Shown here piece after piece: positions 24,554-35,159 of a stretch of DNA of 64,000 nt; within the stretch, counting starts at the first letter, position 1; the number at the start of each line of letters is the position of its first letter. The DNA comes from Diplonema papillatum (taxonomy: Eukaryota; Euglenozoa; Diplonemea; Diplonemida; Diplonemidae): assembly GCA_030068145.1 (NCBI GenBank), contig JAPJBO010000053.1, forward strand, positions 372,001 through 436,000. The letters run 5' to 3'. Both the position numbers and the translations under genes were made by a program. The notes below the pieces were generated by a model that saw only the letters and a list, made by a program, of their open reading frames with translations, was not told the DNA's origin and ran no database searches.

Positions 24554-25424
24554 TGAGCTGCCCGGTTCCTTGTTTCGACCCAAATACTTCGGTGCGGTCT
24601 CGGCCGAGAATTCGGGTGAGCTTTTGCGGTGGAAAGGCAAGGAGCCTCGCCAATAAGCAGCGCAGCTTCGTGGTACGAGGGAAAGAGAGTTGAAGTATGG
24701 CTAAAGATAAAGTGGTGTCACCTGAGGGGGTAATATCAGGGCCGCCCACGTGAAAAGCCGTTAAGCATTGAGTTCTTTTAAGTACATGAACCACATGGAT
24801 TAGCATGCACTGTTAAGCAGCGGCTGCCGGCTTATCCCGTGACACCTTTTATGTGTACGTTATTGAAAGAGTAGCGTTCGAGAGATAGTTCGCAGGCCCC
24901 TGCCCATGCCAGCTTGGTAGTTCCGATTTGGCAGCTGCAGCGGAGTTGGCTAGCAGACTCCGCTGCAGCCAGCCACCACGGGCTCGCCTTCACCCCCACA
25001 CCCACTGCAGTTTGCCAGATTCCGGAATGTCTTTTCTTGCTTCTTCTTTCCTTCTCCACTGTATTTCCGACGATCCCCCGTGCGGGATTGTTTACCTCAC
25101 GCATTGTTTTTTTTTTTTTTTGCTAGAGCAAACGGAGAAGAAAAAGGGCCCAAGGGATAGTGCCTCCTCACCTTGAGCCGCCTTTCTCTTTCCCCTCCCC
25201 CCAGCCCCGGAGCTCGTTTCCTCTTGGCAGATTTTTCTCCGCCAGCGGGAGTCGCTCCGGGGGGGGGGGGGGGGGGGGGGGGTCAGCTCTTTTAAAAAAT
25301 AACTCTTTTTTTCTTCTTTTTTTGCTCTTTTTTTGGCTGAAAGGACGCCTATGTTTGCCGATGTGCGGGTTTTCACAGTGTGAGGTGTGAGTGTGTGTTC
25401 GTCCGAACTTGGAGGGCCGGTCGA
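24554..25424. other. No gene; downstream side of the carrier gene
   Basis: Contains a T run at 25107-25121, a G run at 25258-25282 and a 50-bp block TTGAGTTCTTTTAAGTACATG at 24768-24808 that also occurs at 13988-14028. Nothing coding recognised. Confidence 0.5.
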
Positions 25425-26369
25425 TCACGCGGCCAGTTTCTCGCCGCAGGCCGCGGGCTGTTGGAGCTGGGTGGTCAGCGAGTCGTAGATTCGCTTGTAT
25501 TGCTCGAAGATCATCCACATGAAGATGACTTGCGGGCACTGACGCATGAAGCAAGGGAGCAGGCCCTTGTAGAAGCCCCGCACACCTTCATATTTCCACG
25601 TCTTCACAACGCAGTCCCAGTCGCTGGTGTAGTGCGTGAGAGATGTGATCGCGACGTTGGCCGGCATCGTTTGGCTCTGCATCATGCGAGACTTGATCAC
25701 GTCCATCGGGTTCACGATGAGCGTCGACACGGTCCCAGCGGCGGTGCTGGCCATGAGGTGCGTCCGGGTGCTGTCGCCGTATCCGAAACGCTCCATCAAA
25801 GCCCGCTTCGCGACGTCGTACGTGGTGAATTGCCCCGCCGTCACGAAGCAGCCCCGGGCCACCAACGGGCGGAGCCCGCGGTACAGCTGCGTCACACCTT
25901 CGCTGCGCACGATCTGACGCAAGCCCGAGAACACGTTCGAATACCCGCGCCTCTCGTTGACCGGCAGCTTTCCGTCTGCCTGCATGCGGACGAGGACAAC
26001 CTCGGCGGGGCATGACAATGACGCGGCAATGGAGCCGGCGGTAGCTGACGAGACAATTTTCGCGGCCACCGACAGCTGCTTGCCGCCGTTGCGCTTCTTC
26101 AAGTACGACTGCAGAGCGTCATTCACGCCAAAGCGGGAGGTACTGAAAAGGGCCTGGCGGAGCCACGTCGCTGTGACGCCGCTGTAGAACCCGCGTTTGA
26201 TCCCTTCCGTCTTGTAGATGGTCTTCACCATACTCAGGCCGGCGCCGCCGCCGGCTTGACCTTGATTGTGGAGAAACATTCGCACCTTCAACGAGTCAGC
26301 AGGATGCGTCAGGGTGCTTGCTGTCATGGCGGCGAGGCCACCGATGATTCCGGCGGAGATTCCAGACAT
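25425..26369 (-). CDS. Mitochondrial carrier family protein, 2-oxoglutarate/malate carrier-like
   Basis: 314 codons, no intron, start ATG at 26369. I prefer this to an in-frame upstream ATG at 26600 because the first carrier helix begins right here (MSGISAGIIGGLAAM) and the upstream residues are unlike a carrier. The three-fold signature Px[DE]xx[KR] is present once per repeat: PADSLK (residues 23-28), PAEVVLVR (121-128) and PMDVIK (221-226). Six membrane helices are expected in the mitochondrial inner membrane. The stretch PAEVVLVRMQADGKLPVNER followed by RGYSNVF closely follows the oxoglutarate/malate and dicarboxylate carrier subfamily, including its uncoupling-protein kin. The protein should exchange dicarboxylates between matrix and cytosol. 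Family is firm; exact substrate is inferred. No obvious regulatory motif upstream. Confidence 0.93.
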   Translation of the reverse strand: MSGISAGIIGGLAAMTASTLTHPADSLKVRMFLHNQGQAGGGAGLSMVKTIYKTEGIKRGFYSGVTATWLRQALFSTSRFGVNDALQSYLKKRNGGKQLSVAAKIVSSATAGSIAASLSCPAEVVLVRMQADGKLPVNERRGYSNVFSGLRQIVRSEGVTQLYRGLRPLVARGCFVTAGQFTTYDVAKRALMERFGYGDSTRTHLMASTAAGTVSTLIVNPMDVIKSRMMQSQTMPANVAITSLTHYTSDWDCVVKTWKYEGVRGFYKGLLPCFMRQCPQVIFMWMIFEQYKRIYDSLTTQLQQPAACGEKLAA

Positions 26370-26683
26370 TTTGAGGGGTTTTTTTAGAAGGAGAGTCGGT
26401 AGGATAGACGGGAGAAGGTAAGGGAAGGGAGGGGGTCGGTGGTGATGTTGTGTTCGGGGGAGTGTGTGGGAAACCTGGTTGGGGTGCGTGATAGTGTGTT
26501 GGACATCGCTCGACCTGCTTCTCTTAACAACTACCCGTGGAATTGGGGAAGCGCGGCAAGCAGAGGTGTGAAAGGTCCCCGTCCATTTCTCAGACTCCAA
26601 CTTTTAATTCCTGACAAGCTTCCCCCCGTGCTCGTTCGGATACTGTGGCTTTCATCCGAGTCTAGAAGAGGTTGTGTACTGTG

Positions 26684-26826
26684 TTTTTTGTATAAGCACC
26701 TGCTTTGTAGGAAATGCTTGAGGAGACTGCCACTTGCACTAGATCAAAGGAGGTAAATGTGCTGTAGCCCACACGAAACACAGGTAAATCTGGGTTTAGT
26801 GGCGGGCGTAAGCGTTCAACAAAAAA
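26684..26826 (-). mobile_element. MITE family A, right-hand part
   Basis: On the minus strand this ends AAAGCAGGTGCTTATAC and holds the middle ACCCAGATTTACCTGTGT. It stops at GTTGAACGC, the same internal point where copies at 34796 and 61087 begin, so this approximately 140-bp form may be a unit in its own right. It lies about 315 bp upstream of the carrier start. Confidence 0.7.
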
Positions 26827-26939
26827 TGCCGAAGCAGCTCGATAGGTCGGATGCGGTGAGCTGGGTGAAGAGGGTGATTGGTATCAGTCCAGGGTACTAG
26901 TTCAGAGGTTCCTGGTGTTTGCAGATCTTGACCGTTTAG

Positions 26940-27775
26940 GGGGGGTCGTTGTTATTGGTGCTGGTTTGTGGGATAAGGTGAGGAAAAAAGGGGGTTTGTT
27001 TTTGCGGTGGTCTCCGCTGGTCTGGTAGACCGTTTAGGGGGGGGGGGGTAGGGGGGGGGCAAACTTTTTTCGACAAAAATGAAACTGAGTTAAGCCGGCA
27101 GCATGCACCCATGCATGGGGGCCCTGAAGGGTCCTCTGGGGACAGGAATTTCATTTTCCGGCCTAGTTTTCGACTGAGGAGGCTTAAAAGATAGGTGAAA
27201 CCCAATTTTCATGGTTTTGGACCTCGCCACTTACTCAATAGCTGCTCGTCTCAGATAGCACCTTGTTCCTGCAGTTCTGCGCTTGTTCCTGCGCTTCTGA
27301 CCACGGTTCAGTGCTCCTGAACACCGCTCCTGACCGCGGTTCTGCACTCCTGACCACGTTCCTGCCCTCCTGGCCATGCACCTTGGTTTCTGAATCTATC
27401 AGGAGTGACTGGGTGTGTGTGTGCTGGGCACTCGTGTTTGCACAATGTCTGAGGGATCACTTGATTGCGTCGGGAGTGGCGGTGTTGGGCAGCTCGATGG
27501 GCTGACAAAGGCGTGTCGTCGTCGGTCGCAATCGGCTGCGAAGGTGTGCGAGGTGTCGCGGGTTCGCCTTACGCACCCGAGTGTACGTCCATCCCTCCTA
27601 TCCCGTTTACTCCAGCTCTTGCACCCTTCACCTGTCTGGTGGACAAATGACCGCACTTCAGACACCGGTTCATTGTTTCTAGTGGCATTTCGTCTGTATA
27701 TCTGCATTTCAGGGTGGTGAAGCGGAAATTCTGTCATTTTTCTGGAAATTCAGTAAGTCTGACCATCTATGTAGT
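26940..27775. other. No gene; degenerate short tandem repeats
   Basis: G-rich tracts at 27021-27060, then about 27255-27385 an imperfect array of CTCCTGACCACGGTTC-like units of roughly 20 bp. Nothing coding recognised. Confidence 0.45.
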
Positions 27776-27901
27776 AGCTATTTAGTGAATCCGACCGGCT
27801 ATTTAGCAAATATGACCAGCTATTTAGTGAATCTGACCAGCTATTTAGTGAATCCGACCGGCTATTCAGTGAATCTGGCGGGCTATTTAGTGAATCTGGC
27901 C
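27776..27901. repeat. 21-bp tandem repeat, about six units
   Basis: Unit CTATTTAGTGAATCTGACCAG with small changes. The 21-bp period keeps a frame open (YLVNLTS repeats) but the flanks give no support for a gene. Confidence 0.85.
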
Positions 27902-28510
27902 ATAAAACTGGTGGTTTTGGCCTGTTTTTCCAACGTTTCGCACCCGCCAGTCACCGGTGAGGGCATTGCTGTGAATTTTGGATCCAGATTCGGGTGTTTT
28001 CGACAAGATCAGGACCACAGGTGCTGCACAGGACAACTTGTGACCCCCCGAGCGACCGAGGCCTATAAGGGGCTGAAAATGCCTCAAAAAGGCACAAGAG
28101 GGCACAATTATGCACCACAGACTGCCAAACACCCCCCACAAAGTCATCGTACCGAAGAAATGCAGTTGGTTTTCAAAGATTGCCCTAAGATTCACCATAA
28201 CGCGAGAAAAAGGCTAAGTGGCGAAGAAAACAGAGTTTGCCCCCCACTATGGGGGGGGGGGGGGGGGGGGGTGCGTTTGGCCAACGCTGTCGTTCGGTGG
28301 CTCAGGGCGGAGCTGCACACCTCCGTGTACGGGGTGGGTCGTTGTTATTGCTGGTTTTGAGAGAGTCAGAATAGAGCATCTATTTGGTATCGGAAAAGTA
28401 GGTGCGAGATCAACCCTGTGACAATTATCATCTTCACCGTTTCTGCCAACGCGACCCAGGATTTCAAGCAGCCGGAAGTCCGCGCCCTTTGACTTGTTTC
28501 TGGTGGATTC

Positions 28511-28810
28511 AGACAGGTACCAGGGAAAGCCTGCTGCATGGGAGCCAAGCTTCACGTGTTCGGCGGTACTGCAGAGCCACGGGCCTACGGGTCAAGTGGC
28601 TACCGATTTCCCAAACTAAAGCATCAAGGCTTGGCGTACCTTGGGGCTTGGCGCTCGCGCTGAACACAAGCTCGTCGAGACGGTCAGCCGCAGGGCAGAG
28701 CGGACGGGGTTGTGGCACTGTGCTGCCTCCGACTCAAGCTTTGCAAGCTGTGGTTGACCGTCACGTTCCTGGACCAGGAGCGGCCTTTTTCTTTTCTTTT
28801 CTTCTTCTTC
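28511..28810 (+). mobile_element. SINE-like element S, copy 2, with 14-bp target duplication
   Basis: The unit runs from AGACAGGTACCAGGG to a CT-rich tail and is flanked by the perfect direct repeat TTTCTGGTGGATTC (28497-28510 and 28811-28824). The body includes CACGTGTTCGGCGGTACTGC and AGCTTTGCAAGCTGTGGTTG, shared by all copies. A variable-length direct repeat plus a pyrimidine tail after TTTTTC fits target-primed retroposition of a short non-coding RNA. No match to tRNA, 5S or SRP RNA was evident to me, so the parent RNA is unknown. Confidence 0.8.
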
Positions 28811-29142
28811 TTTCTGGTGGATTCCCTCTCCCTTCCGAAACAAACAGCTACAGCTTTAGTGCGAGGACAACATTGCGAACGCTGTGGGAAGGGTCGAAGA
28901 CAACACAAATAACCAGGCGGGCGAGCGCCCCAATTAAATCCGCTGGCATAGATAGGTACGCCGGAGCAGGGAAGAACAAAAAAAGAAAACCAAAAGAGAA
29001 GGAAAAAACGCATATAAATAGTCGGCATGCGCACAGATTGGTGTTTTCCGCTTTCTTTCTTCATGTTTCACTTTTTTCTAGTACTCACAATCTTGCAGGT
29101 TGCGATACTGCAAAGTTAAAACGACATAGGCCGAGCGTGTTT

Positions 29143-29213
29143 TGGTGGTTGATCATGAATTCCGAACCTGACAAAGAAACAGAGTAAGACAAGTGGGAAA
29201 TCAATCAACCTGC
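29143..29213 (+). mobile_element. MITE N, truncated copy
   Basis: GCGTGTTTTGGTGGTTGATC at 29135 onward matches the left arm of 43166-43570 and stops exactly where the family A copy begins, so A inserted into N or the two abut. Confidence 0.6.
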
Positions 29214-29287
29214 ACAAAAATACTCGAGGGGCTGCCTTGTGCTTACTTCGAAGGAGGCTAGAGGGGGAGAAAGAATACAACTACAAA
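29214..29287 (+). mobile_element. Left half of a MITE A copy split by a transposon
   Basis: AAAAATACTCGAGGGGCTGCC to ACAACTACAAA is the left third of family A. The rest of the same copy resumes at 34787. The 5-bp ACAAA at the break is present on both sides. Confidence 0.85.
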
Positions 29288-29639
29288 TGGGGTGGTCATG
29301 GTCATCGGGTCGACGGGGGGAATCACAAATTGTCATGGGTCAACTTTTGGAATCCCAAAAAATCAATCCAAATCACAAAAAATCAAGAAGAATCGTCGTC
29401 TTGTTGCGTTAGTGGGGAGTCATTTGCAAGCAAATGAGTACCACACTATGCCAGCTTTTCGCTACGTGACTCCAGAAGGGTCACTTTTTCCGCGCTTTCG
29501 GCGCGGCGCAACTCTAGTCGGCTGCAACTGTTGTTGGCAGTTGCTCACGATCTCATAATCCGAAAAGGAATCGGAGTCTTCGCTTTCTCGCTTGCGCCGA
29601 TAGGCACGCCGCGATGCGGAGGACGCGAGTAGCCGGGAA

Positions 29640-30259
29640 TGATATCACATAAGGTCAATCCAAATCAGAAAATAACGCAGAGGATCACAAAACAACGCAA
29701 AATGCAGGATTCCTTCAAACCTGGCTACCCTGCTGTATCTATCACCTGTCAGTTGTGGCTTACCACGTTGTGACGTTGCAAGAAGTGTAGACTGCTCACG
29801 CAGCAGGCATAGTGGGCGTGCAGAAACGCAACTTTCTGGGCACGAGACGACATGACTGGGGCGTCTATGCGTATAGAAGGCTGAACTCTTCGCAATCCTT
29901 CGGGCACATCGGCCTTGGCGAAGTAGTAGCGCAAGTCAGACAAAGAGGAAGGGGAAAGATAAGCGGCACGAAACTCTCGAATTCTTGACTAGCCGGACAG
30001 ATCGCGGATTTTCTTCTTTCAGTAGATGAGGGAAGATGCAGTTTCATGTGAAGACACGGGAGGGGACGACAGAGTAAACACGAAGAAAGCGCGACTACGG
30101 CGGGCGGAAGTCGCTACGTCGGAGGCGCGGCGCGAACCGCGGCCCTGTCACAGAGGATGACTGCGCCGATAGTGATGCAATCGGAGGCGTTCTGGCTGGC
30201 AGGCTGACGGCTGGTTCAATCAAACCCGAAATTAGTACTCGGAGGAAAAGTCGTAGTTT
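29640..30259. other. Interior of the 5.5-kb transposon, left part
   Basis: The minus strand at 29749-29943 has a 64-codon frame (MSDLRYYFAKADVPEGLRRV at the start) with protein-like composition but no known domain. It may be a remnant of a transposon gene cut off by the nested element. Confidence 0.35.
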
Positions 30260-30519
30260 TGAGCCAATTCACCTACCCCCTGATCGAGTGGAATATAGTG
30301 GAATCGAGTGTAGTAGAGTGTAATCGAGTGTAGTAGAGTGTAGTAGAGTACAGTCGAGCGTTGTGGAGTGTGATCGAAATTGACACTAGTATTTTGGGTT
30401 CGACCACTGGTGGACCCCTGGCTGGCCCATGAGCGACCATGTTGACCACTGTCTGGCCCAAGAAGTGCCAGGCACAAGCATACGAGGGACGGAAACCGCA
30501 GGTGTGGGCCTTCACCGTG

Positions 30520-30685
30520 GTGGAGCCAGGCTAGATTCGGGGTGGCGCCCTGGGAGGGACAGGGACGGGGGTAGTCACGCCTTAGTCCCAGGGCCTCTCC
30601 CCACCCATCTGTATGTGATCTCCTGGTCATCGCTACCGCGCTGACCTTTCCCGAGAGCACATCAAAACAAGTCAAAGCCCGCTGC
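30520..30685. repeat. Repeat K inside the nested element
   Basis: GGGTAGTCACGCCTTAGTCC and CATCGCTACCGCGC match 17905-18010, and the inverted copy at 23575-23745 continues to CCTTTGACTTGTTTT as here (GCACATCAAAACAAGTCAAA). Confidence 0.6.
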
Positions 30686-31242
30686 CCACTGCCCTACAAG
30701 AGACATGCTTTGCACTCTCTGAATGCCCATTGACTGTGCTCCGCTTCAGCCGACTGCTTTGGAAGAGGTACTGTGCTCCGTTTGGTGCCGACTGCCCTGC
30801 CAGAGACGTGCTTGCAGACAGAGGTCGGCCGCCGCTACTTTGGTTTTCTCTCGCGTCTTCCCAGCTCCGCCACCTTCCCAGAGGCTTGGGGAGAGCCACG
30901 TGCTCCGGCTGTAAGGGACGAGACCGAGGTGCGACGCTGGCCCCGGTCGCAATCTGTATGTGCCGGCCCGGCCCGATTAGGCCTTTGGAGTACCGCGTGA
31001 ATGGCGCGATTGGGCCCACGCGCATGCAGCCTGTCTGCTCGCAGTCACGCCGGCCGGCCCGCAACCGCAACCACATTCGCTTGTGCCCACACACCAGCTC
31101 TTCTTATCGAGCTAGCAATCCAGCTAAGGAGCACAACCGAGGATCCGAGGCGGAATCATGCCCCACAGTGGGCGCACGAGAGCAGACAGCGATGAAGGCC
31201 GCAGGGACAGGGTGTGTCAGCCAGGTTCCTCCCGCAGACGCA

Positions 31243-31791
31243 CTACCCATCGGAATGTGACAGCGCAAGTAGGCTCGATGGAAGCACGAAGTGAAGCAGG
31301 ATAGACGAGCTACGGAGACGAGACGAGTCGTGTACCAGGGGCAGGCCGGGACGATGAACCGCATGAAGCCGAAGAAAAAGTTCAAGAACGAAGCAACACC
31401 ACAAGCCGCGTGCAGCCAAGCAGACCTCCCGGAACCTACGTGGGCAGTAACGAGGAGCCAACAGATGACCCTTGCCAATACCCCCAACGACTATGGCACG
31501 AATTGCGCAATGCCAGACGGTAGCGTCTGACAATGGCATGCGCCTAAAGGTGAGATTAGCCTCCGTCTTCAACCGCCTTGTTATCGCCAGGGAGATCGAA
31601 CCCACAAACAGAAACTTGACATCTTCGAGGACAGGGTGTCTGCCAAGCGCTTGTCGAACAGCCATATCGCCTGGAACTGCCCCGCAGGGAATGCCAAAAG
31701 GCTCGAGTATTAGCTGCGCTAAATTGCAAAGGTTGCTAATACGGGAAAATGGTACCCGAGCCCCTATGCACTCGACAACCTGCTTCCACAA
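31243..31791 (-). other. Unassigned 182-codon frame in the nested element
   Basis: The product would start MWKQVVECIGARVPFSRISN. The plus strand opposite (31472-32032) is open too, so strand choice is unsure. No domain recognised; reported only as the longest interior frame of the 1.86-kb element. Confidence 0.2.
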
Positions 31792-32207
31792 GTCAGTCCG
31801 AACTTCCTCGTCCCCTGCTGCACTGCCTGGCTACATTTTTTTTTCAGACGAATATGCTTCTTTTTGTTCGATATTCGATGATCGTGCTATCAGCATCTTT
31901 AGCCCCAGAAGAAGGCTCGATAATAGACACGTTGCATCAGCTAATCAGGATTGGCTGAGTGCTGTGTGTTTAATCAGTTGTTACAGTACCCCCCCAATTC
32001 ACCAAAAGTTGATCGATTGTAATCGATCGTAATCGAGTGTAATCGAGTGTAATCGACGCGTAATCGAGTGTAATCGAGCTCAAGTCGCTTTCAGGGGGGG
32101 TAGGTGAATTGGCTCAAGTTTAGTGTTCGGGGCAGATTTTCCCAGGTTTACTCTCCCTTTAGCCCCTTTCACCCAAAAAGACTTGATGCTAGCATCGGAC
32201 CGGACAA

Positions 32208-33208
32208 AGGTTGGACCGCACGACGACAACCCAATTGGACCATTTGTCCGGCCCACCTTATTCCGCCCGGGCACGTTTCCACTTAGTCGGGGTTGGGCCG
32301 AGGGGCATCAGGTGAAATAAGAAATGTCTCTTGCCAAATGGGTAGTCGAACGCGAGAGATGCGAAGCACTCGAACAAGCCGTGGCAGGAAACGGCGCGGT
32401 GACAAAGAAGCAGGTGTTGGCGATCCAAGCAGAAGTGCGCGACAAGAACAAGGCAAAGGGCACTTCGCCACGGCAAGAAGGGGGTGGAGTGGTGCGAAAC
32501 CGACAAGGAAAAGATCGTGAACTACGTAAGGGCGTACGGCTTGAACGGTGCAATCAGGCAGTGGTCAGCGGACGGGAACGAGAGACCGCTGTCCAAAGGA
32601 GGCGCGAAGCGGTTTTATGACGATTCTGTCAAACTCGATGACGGGAAGACAGTGGCGGGAAAAAAGGGGCCGTCCGGCCCTGTTGTCAGAAAAGCAGCTG
32701 TTCAGGCTGCTTACTGTTGCCCGGGTGACTGGCGCTGTGACTACGTCCTTCGTCAGCAACTCAGCATGAGGAATAGTGAAGGCGTCTGCTGAACCGGAGT
32801 GCTTAGAAAGTGCAAACACTCTGTCGGTAGACTGGGCTCATACTTTTTCCTTCACTGTCAGCCAACCTCGATCCACCTCGTTTACACTCTGCATTTTTGC
32901 GTTTGCTCTACCAAAGCAATGGGCCCTCGGCACGACAACCACAATCGATCGCGATCAAGTATCCTTTCGCTTGTGATTACCTACCACAGGGCCATGGCTA
33001 CCAATGGTTGGTGTTTGATGTGACACGGTGGGGTACGCAGTGCCGCGCAGTGTTCTAGAACACCGGTGGCGGGCTCATGCGCGACGAGGTGAAGCGAGTG
33101 CTGTTCGTGGCCAGCCGCGAGATTTCACTAAGTACACAGGACCCCCCGAAAAAAGTTGGACCGCGAGAGCTCAAAATAGGTGAGCTGGCGTTTTGTCCGG
33201 TCCAACTT
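32208..33208 (+). mobile_element. Transposase-like remnant between two 55-bp palindromic repeats
   Basis: Two direct copies of a small palindrome (32208-32259 and 33153-33208) flank about 890 bp. In the second, AAGTTGGACCG and CGGTCCAACTT are perfect inverted arms; the first is more worn. GGACCGGACAAA at 32197 is also matched in inverted orientation at 33192. Between them three overlapping plus frames read in series: MSLAKWVVERERCEALEQAV (from 32324), then VEWCETDKEKIVNYVRAYG (about 32484) and then KRGRPALLSEKQLFRLLTV (about 32655). This looks like the N-terminal helix-turn-helix part of a Tc1/pogo-like DDE transposase with at least two frame changes and no catalytic part. The family is inferred from general look only. 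Confidence 0.45.
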
Positions 33209-33631
33209 ATTTCTGTTTACGGTATCTGCTACTTGCGGATGCTGGTTCCTTTGCTCGTCTGCTGAGTGGCCGGCGACTTCTGTCTTTTGGCGCCTGCTTC
33301 TTTGGCCTCGTCTCGAAGTATTTTCTTCGCCTTTGGGGATAATTGTCGTTGTTGTACGCCATAGCATGCAACAAGTTATTCGCCCCTTTCATCACATCGA
33401 GATCTCACCGGTTCATCACTGAACATGTCCCGCACGAGTTGCCGCTCACTGCAGAAGTCCCCTGGCGCGGAAGCAGCTGCAGCAAACTGCGCAGCAACGA
33501 AAAGCGAAAAGTTCCTCGATGTCTGAGGACAACTCGGCTCAAAAACTGTGACGCGACGGGCCTGTCGCATGAGCCCGTCGGTGAACATGTAGGAATCTCA
33601 TTGATCCATTCATGCGCGTCTTTAATTAGAA

Positions 33632-33665
<34 letters not shown>

Positions 33666-34435
33666 AGTAGATGAGGCTCAAAACGTGGTTCACGCGGTCT
33701 GCAAAAAACTTTTGCAGCGCAGGCACAGACTTACCTCGTGCGCCACTGACAGCAATCCACGACAAAGCCCATTCAAACATGCGCTTGTCCCCGACAACAC
33801 GCGTGAGCGCGTAGGCTGCAGCCGTCAGTCCACCGAACCGAATGCCGCTCACTTTCTCCCAGAACAAGGAACCTTGCAGAACAACGCACCCCAGCCCTGT
33901 AGAGCGGGTACGACATGTTTTTGCCGGTCTTGGCATCGGTCCAAGTGGCAGTACTGCGGTACCCGCTTTTGCTCCAGCTCAGAGGAGTGGCAGCTGTTTC
34001 CAGTCCAAGAACTGCCGTTCCGACAAGGCGGGAGAAGAGCGCGTCTCGCAGGTACAGCTCTCGCAGGCAGAGAGCTCGTGCGGTGTGCCGCGTCAGGCTT
34101 TGTATTCTTATCGGGATACCTTCGTCTGCGCATTCCTGCGCCAAATAATCTGCTGCGCGTACAGCTTGTCGTGTGCTGAGGGGACATGCACTGAGGAGAC
34201 TCCGACCGAGAACGTCTGCAGGAAAGGGGACAACGGGAATCGTAGATGCTGAAGCTGCACGAGAGTGCACAGGGTCCTGCAATACGACGCGGCTGAAGCA
34301 GGAGAAGGGAATACCGGATCCCAACAATACCCACTCGTCACCGTTGTAACCGAATACAGTCCCAGAAGAAAGCTCCATCCCCAACAATTCGAGCTTGGAG
34401 AACAGATCTGCCGAATCCATGCACCCCACACTCAT
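33207..34435 (-). pseudogene. Decayed gene of the 5.5-kb transposon, function unknown
   Basis: The minus strand reads as protein-like sequence across several frames: 34435 to 33773 (MSVGCMDSADLFSKLELLGM at the start), an overlapping frame 33936-33646 (FEWALSWIAVSGARGKSVPA), then 33588-33376 and 33395-33207, which ends in a lysine/arginine-rich tail (RRRKYFETRPKKQAPKD). The shift from one frame to the next while composition stays even suggests one gene of about 400 codons with at least three frame changes. No known transposase motif was recognised. It ends right beside the palindrome at 33153-33208. Confidence 0.45.
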
Positions 34436-34786
34436 CTGGATACCGTTGCACGTGACCGCGACGTGCGTAACCGGTTCGGCAGGGCTGCGACATTGGCTGG
34501 GTCCATGGTGCTGAAATCATCCTCTTTTTTTCCAAAAGGGGTTGTGTTAACACTCTCTAAAAAAGACTGCCCACAGGTAAACCGCTAAAACAGGTGCACT
34601 ACAGCATCTGCCTGCTGACGACCTCACAGAAAATCGTTCTAGATCACAAGAAATCAGTAAAATCACCAAAAAATCGTTCTATATCACAAAAAATCAACAA
34701 AAATCACACGGAATCACAACAGATCACATGACAGCCCATGATAATTTGTGATCCTCCCCGTCGACCCGATGACCATGGCCACCCCA

Positions 34787-34958
34787 ACAAAGTGGGTTTT
34801 TTTTTTTTTTTTTTTTTCTTGAACGCTTACGCCCGCCACTGAACCCAGATTCACCTGTGTTTCGTGTGGGCTACAGCACATTTGCCTCCTTTGGTCTTTT
34901 GCAGTTTGCAGCTGGCAGCCTCGTCAGGTATTTTCTACAAAGCAGGTGCTTATACAAA
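34787..34958 (+). mobile_element. Right part of the MITE A copy split by the transposon
   Basis: Resumes with ACAAAGTGGG, a long T run, then TTGAACGCTTACGCCCGCCA, and ends AAAGCAGGTGCTTATAC. It pairs with 29214-29287. Confidence 0.85.
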
Positions 34959-35159
34959 AACAAATAAGACAGGAGGGTGTGCCAGCGTGCGTAATCCCCT
35001 TCCTTTCAATCGGGTCATTGGCATGCGGTATATCTGAGAACACTCTTCACAGACTGACGGCTTTTAGCGTTATTTAGAGTGAAAGTTCGCTTGAAACTTT
35101 TAGCAGAGCCCTGCCGACTAAAAACCTCCAACGGACTGACATGTACGGGACGGCAAGGT

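Larger units (their letters stand above)
30260..32116. mobile_element. Nested 1.86-kb TIR element with AGTTT target duplication
   Basis: Left end TGAGCCAATTCACCTACCCC; right end GGGGTAGGTGAATTGGCTCA. The inverted repeats are about 21-24 bp, and the 5-bp direct repeat AGTTT flanks them (30255-30259 and 32117-32121). Just inside both ends are arrays of short ATCGAGTGTAATCGAGTGTA-type repeats (30283-30375 and 32012-32082), which run in the same orientation rather than inverted. The interior contains repeat K and frames of up to 186 codons without recognisable domains. It sits wholly inside the 5.5-kb transposon and is therefore younger. Confidence 0.85.
29288..34786. mobile_element. 5.5-kb TIR DNA transposon with 5-bp target duplication
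   Basis: Left end TGGGGTGGTCATGGTCATCG and right end (reverse complement) TGGGGTGGCCATGGTCATCG begin inverted repeats of about 52 bp with some four mismatches. Beyond them both sides have AT-rich arrays built on ATCACAAAAAATCA (29340-29400 and 34625-34735). The direct repeat ACAAA flanks it (29283-29287 and 34787-34791). Removing 29288-34786 would restore a continuous family A MITE, so the borders are supported from outside. The inside holds a nested TIR element (30260-32116), a transposase-like remnant (32324-32790) and a decayed minus-strand gene (33207-34435). Its superfamily is not clear: 5-bp duplications with TGGGG ends match no family I can name with confidence. Confidence 0.85.

Noticed and set aside
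32108-32120. TTGGCTCAAG resembling the dinoflagellate spliced leader end
   Set aside because: It is part of the inverted end of the 1.86-kb transposon and lacks the rest of the leader.
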